From: Desulfopila aestuarii DSM 18488
GTDB taxonomy: Bacteria > Desulfobacterota > Desulfobulbia > Desulfobulbales > Desulfocapsaceae
Direction: 5' to 3'
NCBI GenBank assembly: GCA_945863875.1
Contig: CAMBBS010000020.1
Location: 1-64,000 of the forward strand
Length of the DNA stretch: 64,000 nucleotides
The notes under the pieces were generated by a model that searched no databases, was not told the origin of the DNA, and worked only from the letters and a program-made list of their open reading frames with translations. Numbering within the stretch: the first letter of the stretch is position 1; the number at the start of each line of letters is the position of its first letter. Below are positions 8,801-16,401 of the stretch, piece by piece. Position numbers and translations under genes: made by a program.

Positions 8801-10497
8801 ATTACCCGGCAAAAAAGCGGATCTTCCTCCAGAAGCTGCCTGCCCATGCCCGGCCATTGTGAGCCATTGCCCGAATAAATAAATGCAGGGCCGAGAGGAT
8901 TTTTGAAGGCGACCCCGGTTTCCAGGAGCTCTCTGTCCGGCACATCATTTGCGTAATTGAGCAGGTTTGCGGCAATGTCTTTTGCCGCCGAGCCATAGGT
9001 CATTAACCGGTGATCGTGACTCTCACGCCGGCACGTGGCGTTGTAGGCGATGTCATAGAGGGAAAATTGGGGATGATTTTCCAGAAAAACAGCGAAATCG
9101 CCCGCCGCTGCCTTCAAGGCGACAGTGTCTTTTGCTGACAGCATGATCGGCAGCAGGGTATCCCGGGGTGGTTCAGCCGGCCTTGCTGCCGGCTGTTCGT
9201 GGCTCTCCAGAATGACGTGGGCGTTGGCCCCGCCAAAGCCAAAGGAATTGATCCCGACAATGAGTTTGCCACTTTTTTTAAGAGCTCTGTTTTCCGCCAC
9301 GACCTCGATGTTCAAGCCATTAAAATCAATGTTAGCGCTGGGGGTTTCAAAGCCGATGGTTGCCGGCACCATCCGGTGCTGGATACAATAGAGCGCCTTG
9401 ACCAGGCCTGCTACCCCGGAGGCCGTCTCGAGATGGCCGATGTTGCTTTTGACTGAGCCGATAAGAAGCGGGCTGTCGGCGGGACGATACCGGCCCAGGG
9501 CATTACCGATAGCCAGGGCTTCAATCGGGTCGCCAACGGCGGTGCCGGTGCCATGGGCTTCAAGATAGTCGATTTCTTTGGGATCGATCCCGGCCTGCAG
9601 GTAGGCCTGCTTTAGTAAAGCCGCCTGCATTTTTGCATTAGGGACTGTCAGACCGGATTTTCGACCATCCGTATTGATGGAAGAATTGGCCACAACGGCG
9701 AGAATTTGATTACCGTCGGCCAGCGCCTGGTCATAATCTTTGAGAAAGAAAACGCCTCCGCCTTCGGACCGCACGTATCCATCGCCGGCAGTGTCGAAGA
9801 CACGGCATTTCCCCCGGGGAGAAAGCATGGATGCCTTGGAAAAAGTGAGGAAACCATAGGGATGGAGATGCAGGCTGATCCCGCCGGCAAAGGACTGGCT
9901 GCTTTCTCCGGAGAGGATCGAGCGGCATGCCTGATGAAAGGCCACCATGGACGAAGAGCAGGCGGTATCAATGGCCATGCTGGGACCGCAGAGGTCGAAA
10001 ATATAGGAGATGCGGTTGGCGGCAATGCTGGCTGTGTTCCCCGTGGCCACCGACGAGTCAATGGAGGCGAGGTCCTCGGCTATTCGATAGGAGTAGTCGG
10101 CACTGGCAATGCCGATAAAGACGCCACATTTGCTGCCGCACAGAGATGATGGCTTGATGCCGGAATTTTCCAGAGCTTCCCAGCTCATTTCCAGCAGCAG
10201 TCGTTGCTGCGGATCCATCTGGGCTGCTTCCCGGGGGGAAATGCCAAAAAATCCTGCGTCGAAGGTGGAGATGTCTCCGATGGATCCCGCGGCGAAAGTA
10301 TGGCTGGTCCCCGGATGTTTTTTGTCTGGGTGGAGCAGGGTATTCTTTGACCATCGTTCCGGTGCGACCTCCGTTACCAGGTCGCGGCCATCGAGCAGGT
10401 CTTGCCAGTATCGGCTTGTCTTCGTGCTGGGGAATCGGAAAGAGAAACCGGTTACGGCAACACGTTTGCTCATTATCATAGGGGGAGGTAATGCCAT
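2806..10497 (-). CDS. Highly reducing type I polyketide synthase, KS-AT-DH-(MT)-ER-KR-ACP
   Basis: 2563-residue single-module polyketide synthase, probably iterative. Domains in order: KS (about 10-430; Cys180 in DTACSSS, His315 in EAHGTGT, His355 in NIGHLE); AT (530-840; Ser629 in GHSVGE; selectivity motif YAFH, near the malonyl type HAFH); DH (900-1180; His931 in HVVGDAVVFP and Asp1101); a methyltransferase-like region (about 1240-1570) whose SAM loop is degenerate; structural KR half (1590-1790); ER (1805-2125; HGGAGGVGMAAIQ); KR (from about 2165; GGLGGFG, and SSATTLFGNPGQGNYVAAN); ACP near the C-terminus (Ser in GLDSLMG). No thioesterase, reductase or condensation domain follows. Full reduction predicts a saturated chain, released by the adjacent oxoamine synthase. 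The start could instead be the ATG at 10473. Confidence 0.94.
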   Translation of the reverse strand: MALPPPMIMSKRVAVTGFSFRFPSTKTSRYWQDLLDGRDLVTEVAPERWSKNTLLHPDKKHPGTSHTFAAGSIGDISTFDAGFFGISPREAAQMDPQQRLLLEMSWEALENSGIKPSSLCGSKCGVFIGIASADYSYRIAEDLASIDSSVATGNTASIAANRISYIFDLCGPSMAIDTACSSSMVAFHQACRSILSGESSQSFAGGISLHLHPYGFLTFSKASMLSPRGKCRVFDTAGDGYVRSEGGGVFFLKDYDQALADGNQILAVVANSSINTDGRKSGLTVPNAKMQAALLKQAYLQAGIDPKEIDYLEAHGTGTAVGDPIEALAIGNALGRYRPADSPLLIGSVKSNIGHLETASGVAGLVKALYCIQHRMVPATIGFETPSANIDFNGLNIEVVAENRALKKSGKLIVGINSFGFGGANAHVILESHEQPAARPAEPPRDTLLPIMLSAKDTVALKAAAGDFAVFLENHPQFSLYDIAYNATCRRESHDHRLMTYGSAAKDIAANLLNYANDVPDRELLETGVAFKNPLGPAFIYSGNGSQWPGMGRQLLEEDPLFCRVIHEVDVLFRRHADFSLEDELAGKNGEGRYEYTEIAQPALFALQVGITQMLRHQGLHPVAVAGHSVGEITAAWASGALTLADAVEVISHRSRLQGTTKGQGGMTAVGLSEKAAVQLLIDLGLWPTLTIAGINSPRGVTIAGSAALLTQLEAALADRKIYQKRLDIDYAFHNQAMDEIEARVKQTLAKVQPRKALLPFYSAVTGNLVDGLELNAEYWWNNIRKPVLFKRAINNILADGTNIFLEVGPHPVLRSYINACLKEKKTEGRIFATATKGNNSAERVRRACSQATIAGATIDWKDVFPSPGQFLQLPNYPWLRERHWHPATSESVSVLDRCKAHPLLGYPVKRHELTWENQLDGTLFPTLADHVVGDAVVFPGTGFAELALAAALAWQPGELAAIEGLEIRTPLLLDRDQSKLIRVTIEAQDGSVTIKGRNYCGTEPWTLHGVARIVLEPHDIPLRQKCPALPTRHADFTGAGHQLLTRQAGLSYGPAFQCIDYGWVVEGTAGSGNSALAVFKIAESIASELEHSHLHPALLDCTFQLIIQLLKEDIGMHEGVAFVPIRMGRISFRKSGAAPAFARATLLRRGPHSLTAEFTVYDSNGQAIAAVKDARFRSVRLGRNGRDCLRFLDYQCIPQPHAFYPDNTPIISFKSVRSAFVALAGSATIEGSHRRYSEEVDPLLDVLCNQFTREALEHLSADGQKLTSREVTAWRTANAEIEPFLDHLLSLAENDLSISSSPDGWLILPNHNEQASAQDIWNSLITDYPDYFDIIHSVGRVGMHLQSILGGRAQPARILPQDTTSATLTGQAFGAAGRQKVGQALRDLIAQGLKQLPEGRRLGIIEICEGAPSYARDALAAMDVNCCDYVFACTSSENLEATAQLKERFPTLDTRLIVPGPEQADEPPFCQIAIVTLDFTPPEKTMRALQYAQSRLTPGGSLIVIGQHPSHWGDFVFGAEHNHWSQSENRTWLSNQCTALFWKEQLSHLFSSGIDLLELSPDTLSGPYLLLTHQAERALPTISPRKAMPRSWVLLADRNGFSAQVSDRLGKMLQTRGDIVVQACPKETAALGSLLLETTASYGQLDGIVCLAGLRPQEADIEAQAILERQVARCATATSIIQACETTETNTTCWLVTTNVATDLLPHRSTATNRAKVIIPVDAALWGFGRTLINEASSYTVRLVDLEGPLSLETVATVLDRELEQPDEEQEIFFTARGKRYAPRLRLMPQLVEAKNKSKEIAEPVLSLGFQLPGRLRNLRWEAHPSQAASDGELEVEIHATGLNFRDIMYTLGLLPDEAIENGFTGPTLGLEFSGTVKSVGKMAHTFKPGDKVVGFGPSSFSNRVITKATAVSHIPQDLSFEAAATIPSTFFTAYYALHHLARLQPGEKVLIHGGAGGVGMAAIQIAKWIGAEIYVTAGSEEKHDFLQLLGVDNVFHSRSLSFADEILARTDGKGVDVVLNSLAGEAINCNFRVLKPFGRFLELGKRDFYENTKIGLRPFRNNISYFGIDADQLMQCCPELTGSLFAEVMSLFNAGVLHPLPYHVFEAEDIVDAFRYMQQARQIGKIVITYRNGISKVHNPGPAPRTQLELKADGSYLVTGGLGGFGLRTAEWLVSKGARSLVLISRSGPSSDETKTAIVRLKNQGVKVHAAPCDVTDRQALSALLTQIDKTLPPLKGIVHAATVIHDGLIRNMDAEQIRSVLAPKALGAYCLHELTLDMPLDFFILFSSATTLFGNPGQGNYVAANACLEALAKNRRAAGLAATCVRWGAIEDVGFLARNEKIKDALQTRMGGSTIHSSIALDILEDMLVADRSGLGVMELDWNALRRFLPSAATPKFGELARHAGDSQGTEGNADNLQRMLEELSDAELLAAVIELLQGEVGEILQIAPDKIDPTRSLYDMGLDSLMGVELVAALESRFGTRLPVMALSRSPTIASLAEKIIEQLTGDDETDPAVGETDLLLQVKRVTDQHGAEVSEESMANLAEDLQRGVTAAKNQIIH

Positions 10498-10617
10498 GTG
10501 AATCTATCGGAGATATTCCTACTGGTAAAAGAGTCTGGCCCTGAGGATATGCGAAAGGAACTTCAGTGGTCTGGGAGGTACTGAACAGAGTACCCCTTGT
10601 CGTATTAGCTTTCCGGA

Positions 10618-10722
10618 TAGGCTCACGAATTCTCTGCCTAACACAAAGAAGCTTTCTTGTAACATAAAGAAATTTTTTTGATAGGATAAAACATCGGCCT
10701 GTAGGATAAACAGCGGGAGCTC
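10618..10722. repeat. Degenerate ~21-bp phased direct repeats upstream of the PKS
   Basis: Units begin at 10639 (TAACACAAAGAA), 10660 (TAACATAAAGAA), 10682 (TAGGATAAAACA) and 10702 (TAGGATAAACA), with spacings of 21, 22 and 20 bp; a weaker unit may start at 10618. The array lies 140-225 bp before the PKS start. Read on the minus strand it gives seven-residue repeats (FMLQESF, FVLGREF, VSLSGKL) within an open frame at 10519-10767 that has no clear ribosome site. It could be a phased regulator site or a decayed tandem repeat. The rest of the 10498-10938 gap shows nothing else. Confidence 0.5.
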
Positions 10723-10938
10723 TTTGCTGAGATTTCCCCAGGCAATGCCAATTATTTCCGAAGTCATTTTTATCTATCCAATTGAAATTGCGATATATCT
10801 AAGTAAGCCTCGGCTGTTCCGGTGATTTTCTCATGTGTGCAAGGCAATAAATGTTCGAGAGTTTTTGTCAGTTCGGGTACAGTGTGAAACCACTCCAGAA
10901 ATTGTGCTTGTCAGATTAAATAACAACTGGGTTATGCG

Positions 10939-12285
10939 ATGAACGAAAAAGAACTGCAAAAGCAATTACAGACAAAGGTGAAGAAGAAACTCGAAGGACT
11001 GTTTGCCCGCTACAAAATGGACTTTGGCGGCATTGACGCAGCCTTGAAATGGAAGCCGATTGTGCTCATTATCGGCAATTACTCATCGGGGAAATCAACG
11101 CTCATCAATGAGCTTGTCGGGCAGCATATTCAGCGCACCGGCCAGGCCCCGACGGACGATTCCTTTACCATCATTACCAGCGATCCCGGATGTGACAATG
11201 TCGAAACGCCGGGCTCCCGGCTGGTCAACGACGAGAGGCTCCCTTTTCAGCATTTTAAAGGATTCGGTGAGAAGCTGATCTCCCATATCTGCATGAAGCA
11301 GGTCTCCTGCCCGATGCTGGAAAATATGGCCATCATCGACAGCCCGGGCATGATCGACGCCACCAGTGAAAAAGATCGCGGCTACGATTATATGAAGGTG
11401 CTTGGCGAGTTTGCCAAGATAGCCGACCTCATCGTCCTCATGTTTGATTCACACAAGGCCGGGACCATCAAGGAATCCTACGATACCATTCGCAACACCC
11501 TGCCGGAGAAATCGGGCGAGCATCGTATCGTCTTCGTCATGAGCAGAATAGATGAGTGTGATCACCTGAGCGATTTCACCCGCTCCTATGGAACGCTCTG
11601 CTGGAACATGTCCCAGATGACCGGGCGTAAAGATATTCCGCATATTTATCTCACCTACTCGCCGTTCGTCGTCGATGCCAAAACCGTGGCGGAAGGCTGG
11701 CCCCAGGAACGCGACGAGCTGATCGAGAAGATCAAAAGGGCGCCGGGATTTCGCATCAATCATATCCTCGAGGATATCGACCGCCAGGTGAATGAACTGC
11801 AGATCGTCGCCCAGGCGGTCAGCGAATTTCTTAATCGAGCCAATAGGGTGTTCTGGAAATTTACCAGGATAACCGTCGGTATGGCCATACTCCTGTTCCT
11901 CTTTGGCGACGTTGTGCTGAACTCCATATTTTCTTTTCCGGAAAGTACTCTTATTACCTCGATCAGGAATGGCGAGTTTTCCCTGGCCAATCTCATCGTC
12001 CCCGGCGTCCTCGCCGCTGTTACTCTGGCTATCGGGTCTCTTGCTTTCAGCAGGATCGCCTTTAGGCAGCAGCTGAAAAAGGCCATGATCAATGGAGCGG
12101 ATCTGGTCCTTCTCGACAATGATTACCGGAAAAATCTCTGGCGGAAAATGGAACAGAAAGTCAAAGAGAATCTGCAGGGTTTGAAGGTCAGTGACCTGTG
12201 GAGCGGCTATGGCAGAGGCTTATCGAAAATCCAGAGCTTTTTGAATTATGATCTGAAAAAGTATTATGAGAAAATTGTAACCTGA
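10939..12285 (+). CDS. Dynamin-like GTPase with membrane anchor
   Basis: 448-residue GTPase of the dynamin superfamily, with features recalling EHD proteins. G1/Walker A is GNYSSGKST (46-54); switch I is APTDDSFTII (about 70-79); G3 is IDSPGM (about 134-139). Two hydrophobic segments at about 310-333 and 352-373 predict membrane insertion, and basic helices flank both ends. Bacterial dynamin-like proteins remodel or protect membranes; the specific role here cannot be told. It stands alone between the PKS promoter region and a strong terminator, so it is monocistronic. No exact GTP specificity motif (NKxD) stands out; MSRIDE at about 202-207 sits where it is expected. Confidence 0.8.
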   Translation: MNEKELQKQLQTKVKKKLEGLFARYKMDFGGIDAALKWKPIVLIIGNYSSGKSTLINELVGQHIQRTGQAPTDDSFTIITSDPGCDNVETPGSRLVNDERLPFQHFKGFGEKLISHICMKQVSCPMLENMAIIDSPGMIDATSEKDRGYDYMKVLGEFAKIADLIVLMFDSHKAGTIKESYDTIRNTLPEKSGEHRIVFVMSRIDECDHLSDFTRSYGTLCWNMSQMTGRKDIPHIYLTYSPFVVDAKTVAEGWPQERDELIEKIKRAPGFRINHILEDIDRQVNELQIVAQAVSEFLNRANRVFWKFTRITVGMAILLFLFGDVVLNSIFSFPESTLITSIRNGEFSLANLIVPGVLAAVTLAIGSLAFSRIAFRQQLKKAMINGADLVLLDNDYRKNLWRKMEQKVKENLQGLKVSDLWSGYGRGLSKIQSFLNYDLKKYYEKIVT

Positions 12286-12307
12286 CGGTAGCGCTGTTTC
12301 TGCCATG

Positions 12308-12352
12308 CGGGCCGGCAAATGGGCTGTCGCCATTTGCCGGCCCGTTTTTTTT
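12308..12352 (+). terminator. Rho-independent terminator of the GTPase gene
   Basis: A perfect 15-bp stem (12308-12322 with 12330-12344) around a 7-nt loop is followed by eight T residues on the plus strand. No T-run follows on the minus strand. Confidence 0.93.
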
Positions 12353-15300
12353 AAAACGTCACCTTTTCCGCCGCTGCGGTCAGCCCACCGAATTCCTGCA
12401 TCCAGTCTTGCCCACCAAAGGTTACCGCCAGAAGAACGGCCATATGCTGCGGGACAATGCCCAGATCCTTGTTGCGGCCAAGGCCGGAGAGGCAGGACGG
12501 GCAATTGGTCGCGATGATTTGCCCCTCCTCACCACCCCTGACGTTTTCAATCGATTCCCGTTTGCGCTGGAGCATGGCATTGGCAATGTCCGGTCTGGAG
12601 ATGGCCAGGGTGCCTGCCTCGGAACAGCAATTGGGCACTTTGTGCACCTTGGTGTAAAATCTGCTGAGCAGGCCGACTCCTTCGCCGGCAAAAGAGTCGT
12701 GGCAGGGGGTGTGATAGAGCACCGGTTCCGATTTTTTCGCGCCGTAGTCCCGGTTGGAATTTTCCAGGACGAATGAGGAGATATCTTCAATACCGCAATC
12801 AAAGATTTCCGCGCATCCCATCTCCTGCAGGGCCTCGCGACAGGTGCCGCAGCTGATCAAAAAACCATCGAAGACCATGTGGCCAAGCATCTCCCTGATC
12901 TGGCTGAGGATGATCGTATCGCGCAGCCCTATCTGGCCGGCCATTTTTTTCTTGGCATTGACCTTGGCCGGAAACCCGCAGCAGAGCGAGGGCGGCGGCA
13001 GAACGACCCGAATATTGTTTTTCAGCAGCAGGTAGATCGCCGCCATACCGATATCGGCATAGAGACGTTCCGAGCCGCAGCCGGGAAAATAGAAGACGGT
13101 TTTCTTGATTTCCCCCTCCGGGCGGAGCAGCAGGGCCTCCCGCTCCGAACACTGCGGGAGCATGGCGCTGAGGGTAGTGGGCGAGGCCACGGCCATTGGC
13201 GATTTGAGCATGTTCAAAGGGCGCCATGTATGCTCGGTGATTGCCGGAGGGGCCTTTTTAAACGCTTTCGCCCCAAGACGCTGCAGCGAGCTGCCCCACT
13301 CCAGGACCACCTTCCTGAAGACAGTGTTGACTGTTCTCTCCCTGTTCTGCAGGTAGAGCAGGGACAGGCGGGTGGCGGGTGCGGTGTGCTTGTAGCCGAG
13401 ATCGCTGAGGATCTCCCGTTCCAGCAGCGAGACTTCGGCGGTGTCGATGTCGACCGGGCAGGGGCTGAGGCATTTGCGGCACATGGTGCAGTGGTCGGCG
13501 ATCTCCTCGAGGTTCTTCAACTGGTTGAATCGCGGCAGATGGGAGCGCTGCATATCGTAGAGCAGGGCCTCGATGAGCGAACCGATGACCATGTTTTTAT
13601 TTCTCGGGTGAAAAAAGATGTTGCTCCCCGGATGGTAAACACAGCAATCCGGCATACATTTGCCGCAACGGATGCACTTGGAAATCATCGACGACAGCCT
13701 GGCCAGGGAGCCGTACTGCAGAATCCTCGCTTCCAGCTCGAGCAGGTTGAAGGAAGGGGTGAAGACCTTCTTGATTATCGCCGGGTCGTTGAGCATGCCC
13801 GGATTCATTATGGCTTCCGGATCGACCTCTTTTCTGTATGCCCGCAATTCGGCAAGACGGCTGTCGTCTAAAAATTTCATCTTGGTGATGCCGATGCCGT
13901 GCTCGCCGCTGACCACGCCCCCCAGTGCAACCGCCTTGGCCATGACATCCTCGGCGGTCTTTTCCGCGCGCTTCATCATCTCGCGGTCATTGGAGAAAAC
14001 CGGGATGTTCACATGGATATTGCCGTCACCGGCGTGCATATGGGTGGCGATGATGATTCTTTTGGCGCGGATCTCCTGGTGAATCTTTTCGATGTTGGCA
14101 CTGACTTTTTTGTAGCCGCTGAACAGTTCAAGCAGATCACTCAGCAGGCTCTTGATCAGGGTCTCGTGCCGAACCGACTCCACGGTACGCAGGGCAAGTT
14201 TGGTAAGCGTCTCACCGCACAGCTCCTCCGCTTTAGGGATCTTCGCCTCGAGCCAGTCGGGATCTTCAATGGGTTCGGCGGTCTCGAGATATTTCGTGAT
14301 CGAATGAATACACTGCTCTTTGTTGAAGAGGTCTTCGGCAATATTATATCCATCGACAAAGCGGGCGAATTCGGCCAGGGCAGGGAGGGGCAGGACAATA
14401 TCTTCATTGAGCTTGAAGGCGTTGGTCCGGGCGGAAATCGCCCCGAGACGCTTGCGGTCGCGCCAGAAACGCGCCGCCTCATCGGCATCCTGGGCGGTGA
14501 ATAATTCGGTGTTCTTGTACGGGCTAAGCAGTTTTTCCAGACGTTTTTTGCCGTTAAGCACCTGCTCGGAGGTATGGCCGACCATATCGATGAGCAGGAC
14601 GGCCTTCGGATGGGTGCTTCTCGCCGCCTTGAATTTATAATTGATTGCCCGGATATACTCCTCGTCAAAATGCTCGAGAGCCATCAGGGCTTCCTGGCCA
14701 TTGTTGAAAAATTCCTCGGAGATTTTGACGATCACCCGGCTGGCCTCATCCATGTCGTCGCCGAAAAATTCGAGGCAGAAGGTGATTTTTTTTTCATAGG
14801 CCTTGTGCAGGACGAATTCGCCGGAGGTGATCACCCCGTCGGTTCCCTCCTTCTGGAAGCCGGGCAGCCCTTTCAGGGCTTTGTTGGTAATGTCTTTCCA
14901 CAGGCCCTTCTTGCGGATGTCGGTACCGGCAAGGGTGACCAGGCGGAGAACCTTTTTCTGCCTGTCGACCACCTGAAATTGCAGGGTGTCATCGGGCAGA
15001 ATCTTGCGCATCGGATGGTTGATGCGCTGCACGGTGAGCAGATCCTGCCCGGGCATGGCGATGGTGTATGCGAGGATATTGTCAATTGCCGTGCCCCAGA
15101 GCACCGCTGTTTTCCCCCCGGCATTTTCGGCAATGTTGCCGCCGATGGTCGACGCCCAGGCGCTGGTCGGGTCGGTGGCAAAGACAAGATTTTCGCTCGT
15201 CACATGGGCCATGGCATTGGAGGTGACGACCCCCGCCTCAACCTTGAGGACCGGTATTTTTATCCCTTCTCCCAGGTGTGGAGCGTCTCTGTATTGTATG

Positions 15301-15989
15301 GCATGGATCATGGTCATTTTTTCGGTGTTGATAATGACGCAGTTATTGGTGAGCGGGACTGCCCCCCCGGTCAGCCCGGTACCGCCGCCCCGGGGGATAA
15401 TTTTCAGGCCGAGTTCGCCGATAGTTCGCATCAGCGCCGGCAGCTGCTCCTCCCTGGATGGCCTGAGGACGGCCAGGGGAAGGAAAAGGCGCCAGTCGGT
15501 GGCGTCCGTTGCGTGGCTGATGAGGGTGAAGGGGTCAAAGCGAACATTTTCATGGCCGATGATCGGCCCCAGCTTCTTCTGCATCTGGCTGCGCCGTCCG
15601 GAGGCCTCGGTGATCTCTTTTTTCAGTTCGCCGAGGCGATCGTGGCAAAGGCTGACCAGATGCAGCACCTTGGTGCTCCGTTCTGACCCGACCCTGACTA
15701 TCTTTGCCGCCTCTTCAATGATGGTCAGATCTTCTTTGGCCGTCTTGAAAAACTTTTGCCGTCTGATCGGCGAATCAATGAGCTCCTGGTAGAGGAAGGG
15801 GTTGCGTCTCAGGATAAAAAGATCGCCCATAAAACGCATGACGAGTCGTGCCGACCTGCCGGTGATTCTCTGGCTTCTCAGTTCTTCCAGGTCGTCCCAG
15901 ACCTCGGATCCAAAAAGAAGCTTGATGATCAGTTTGTCGTCTGCCGATGTGAAGTTGTAGGGGATCTCGCGGTAATCTTTTGTATGCAT
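12351..15989 (-). CDS. Giant FAD-linked oxidase fused to Fe-S/CCG domains (DUF3683-GlcD-GlcF type)
   Basis: 1212-residue fusion of a D-lactate/glycolate oxidase-like flavoprotein with its Fe-S partner. Order: N-terminal region resembling DUF3683 (1-130); FAD-binding type 4 domain (about 150-330; IIPRGGGTGLTGGAVP); FAD-oxidase C-terminal domain (about 450-730; HMHAGDGNIHVN, GEHGIGITKMKF, MNPGML); two 4Fe-4S clusters (CIRCGKCMPDC, CTMCRKCLSPCPVDI); two cysteine-rich CCG modules (CGTCREAL, HTPCHDSF...CCSEAGTL). Such proteins oxidise a 2-hydroxyacid and pass electrons through Fe-S centres; the substrate is not fixed by sequence. It is monocistronic here and distinct from the split GlcD/GlcF pair further right. 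Confidence 0.85.
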   Translation of the reverse strand: MHTKDYREIPYNFTSADDKLIIKLLFGSEVWDDLEELRSQRITGRSARLVMRFMGDLFILRRNPFLYQELIDSPIRRQKFFKTAKEDLTIIEEAAKIVRVGSERSTKVLHLVSLCHDRLGELKKEITEASGRRSQMQKKLGPIIGHENVRFDPFTLISHATDATDWRLFLPLAVLRPSREEQLPALMRTIGELGLKIIPRGGGTGLTGGAVPLTNNCVIINTEKMTMIHAIQYRDAPHLGEGIKIPVLKVEAGVVTSNAMAHVTSENLVFATDPTSAWASTIGGNIAENAGGKTAVLWGTAIDNILAYTIAMPGQDLLTVQRINHPMRKILPDDTLQFQVVDRQKKVLRLVTLAGTDIRKKGLWKDITNKALKGLPGFQKEGTDGVITSGEFVLHKAYEKKITFCLEFFGDDMDEASRVIVKISEEFFNNGQEALMALEHFDEEYIRAINYKFKAARSTHPKAVLLIDMVGHTSEQVLNGKKRLEKLLSPYKNTELFTAQDADEAARFWRDRKRLGAISARTNAFKLNEDIVLPLPALAEFARFVDGYNIAEDLFNKEQCIHSITKYLETAEPIEDPDWLEAKIPKAEELCGETLTKLALRTVESVRHETLIKSLLSDLLELFSGYKKVSANIEKIHQEIRAKRIIIATHMHAGDGNIHVNIPVFSNDREMMKRAEKTAEDVMAKAVALGGVVSGEHGIGITKMKFLDDSRLAELRAYRKEVDPEAIMNPGMLNDPAIIKKVFTPSFNLLELEARILQYGSLARLSSMISKCIRCGKCMPDCCVYHPGSNIFFHPRNKNMVIGSLIEALLYDMQRSHLPRFNQLKNLEEIADHCTMCRKCLSPCPVDIDTAEVSLLEREILSDLGYKHTAPATRLSLLYLQNRERTVNTVFRKVVLEWGSSLQRLGAKAFKKAPPAITEHTWRPLNMLKSPMAVASPTTLSAMLPQCSEREALLLRPEGEIKKTVFYFPGCGSERLYADIGMAAIYLLLKNNIRVVLPPPSLCCGFPAKVNAKKKMAGQIGLRDTIILSQIREMLGHMVFDGFLISCGTCREALQEMGCAEIFDCGIEDISSFVLENSNRDYGAKKSEPVLYHTPCHDSFAGEGVGLLSRFYTKVHKVPNCCSEAGTLAISRPDIANAMLQRKRESIENVRGGEEGQIIATNCPSCLSGLGRNKDLGIVPQHMAVLLAVTFGGQDWMQEFGGLTAAAEKVTF

Positions 15990-16401
15990 TTTTTTTTCAG
16001 AACCTTAACCGGGCGAAAAGATGTTTTCGTATGGTAAATTTCAGGTCATTTTTTCCCGTTGATCGGGTGACCTTGTCGCGTGTCGTCATAAAAGCATAAT
16101 CGTGCAGTGCTCGCAATCCGGTCAGGAAGAGTTATCTGTTTCACAAAGCTTCTGCATGGGATGATGAAGTTGTAAAAGAAATTTCCCGTGAATGTTGATG
16201 GCTTATAAAATCAAAAGAATAAAAGAGAAGATACTCTTGTCTGAATCCACTGCTGTCTACAGGGAGAGAAAGGATTGCCGAGTCCTTTTATTTACCACCT
16301 CTGTTGATTATTGCCAGTTTTTTTGCCTCAAAATATTTGTGCGAATCGGCAGCAGAAACTGCATGTATGACCGGCTGAAAAAAATCAGGGAGGTGCGGCG
16401 C
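15990..16401. other. Intergenic gap between divergent genes, nothing recognised
   Basis: About 410 bases between the minus-strand FAD oxidase and the plus-strand glycosyltransferase. An open frame joins the glycosyltransferase from 16192, but its first 70 codons have no homology-like character and no ribosome site. No hairpin, tRNA or clear promoter could be named. Confidence 0.5.

Noticed and set aside
10519-10767. 82-codon frame on the minus strand upstream of the PKS
   Set aside because: No ribosome site and low-complexity seven-residue repeats; treated as a repeat array rather than a gene.
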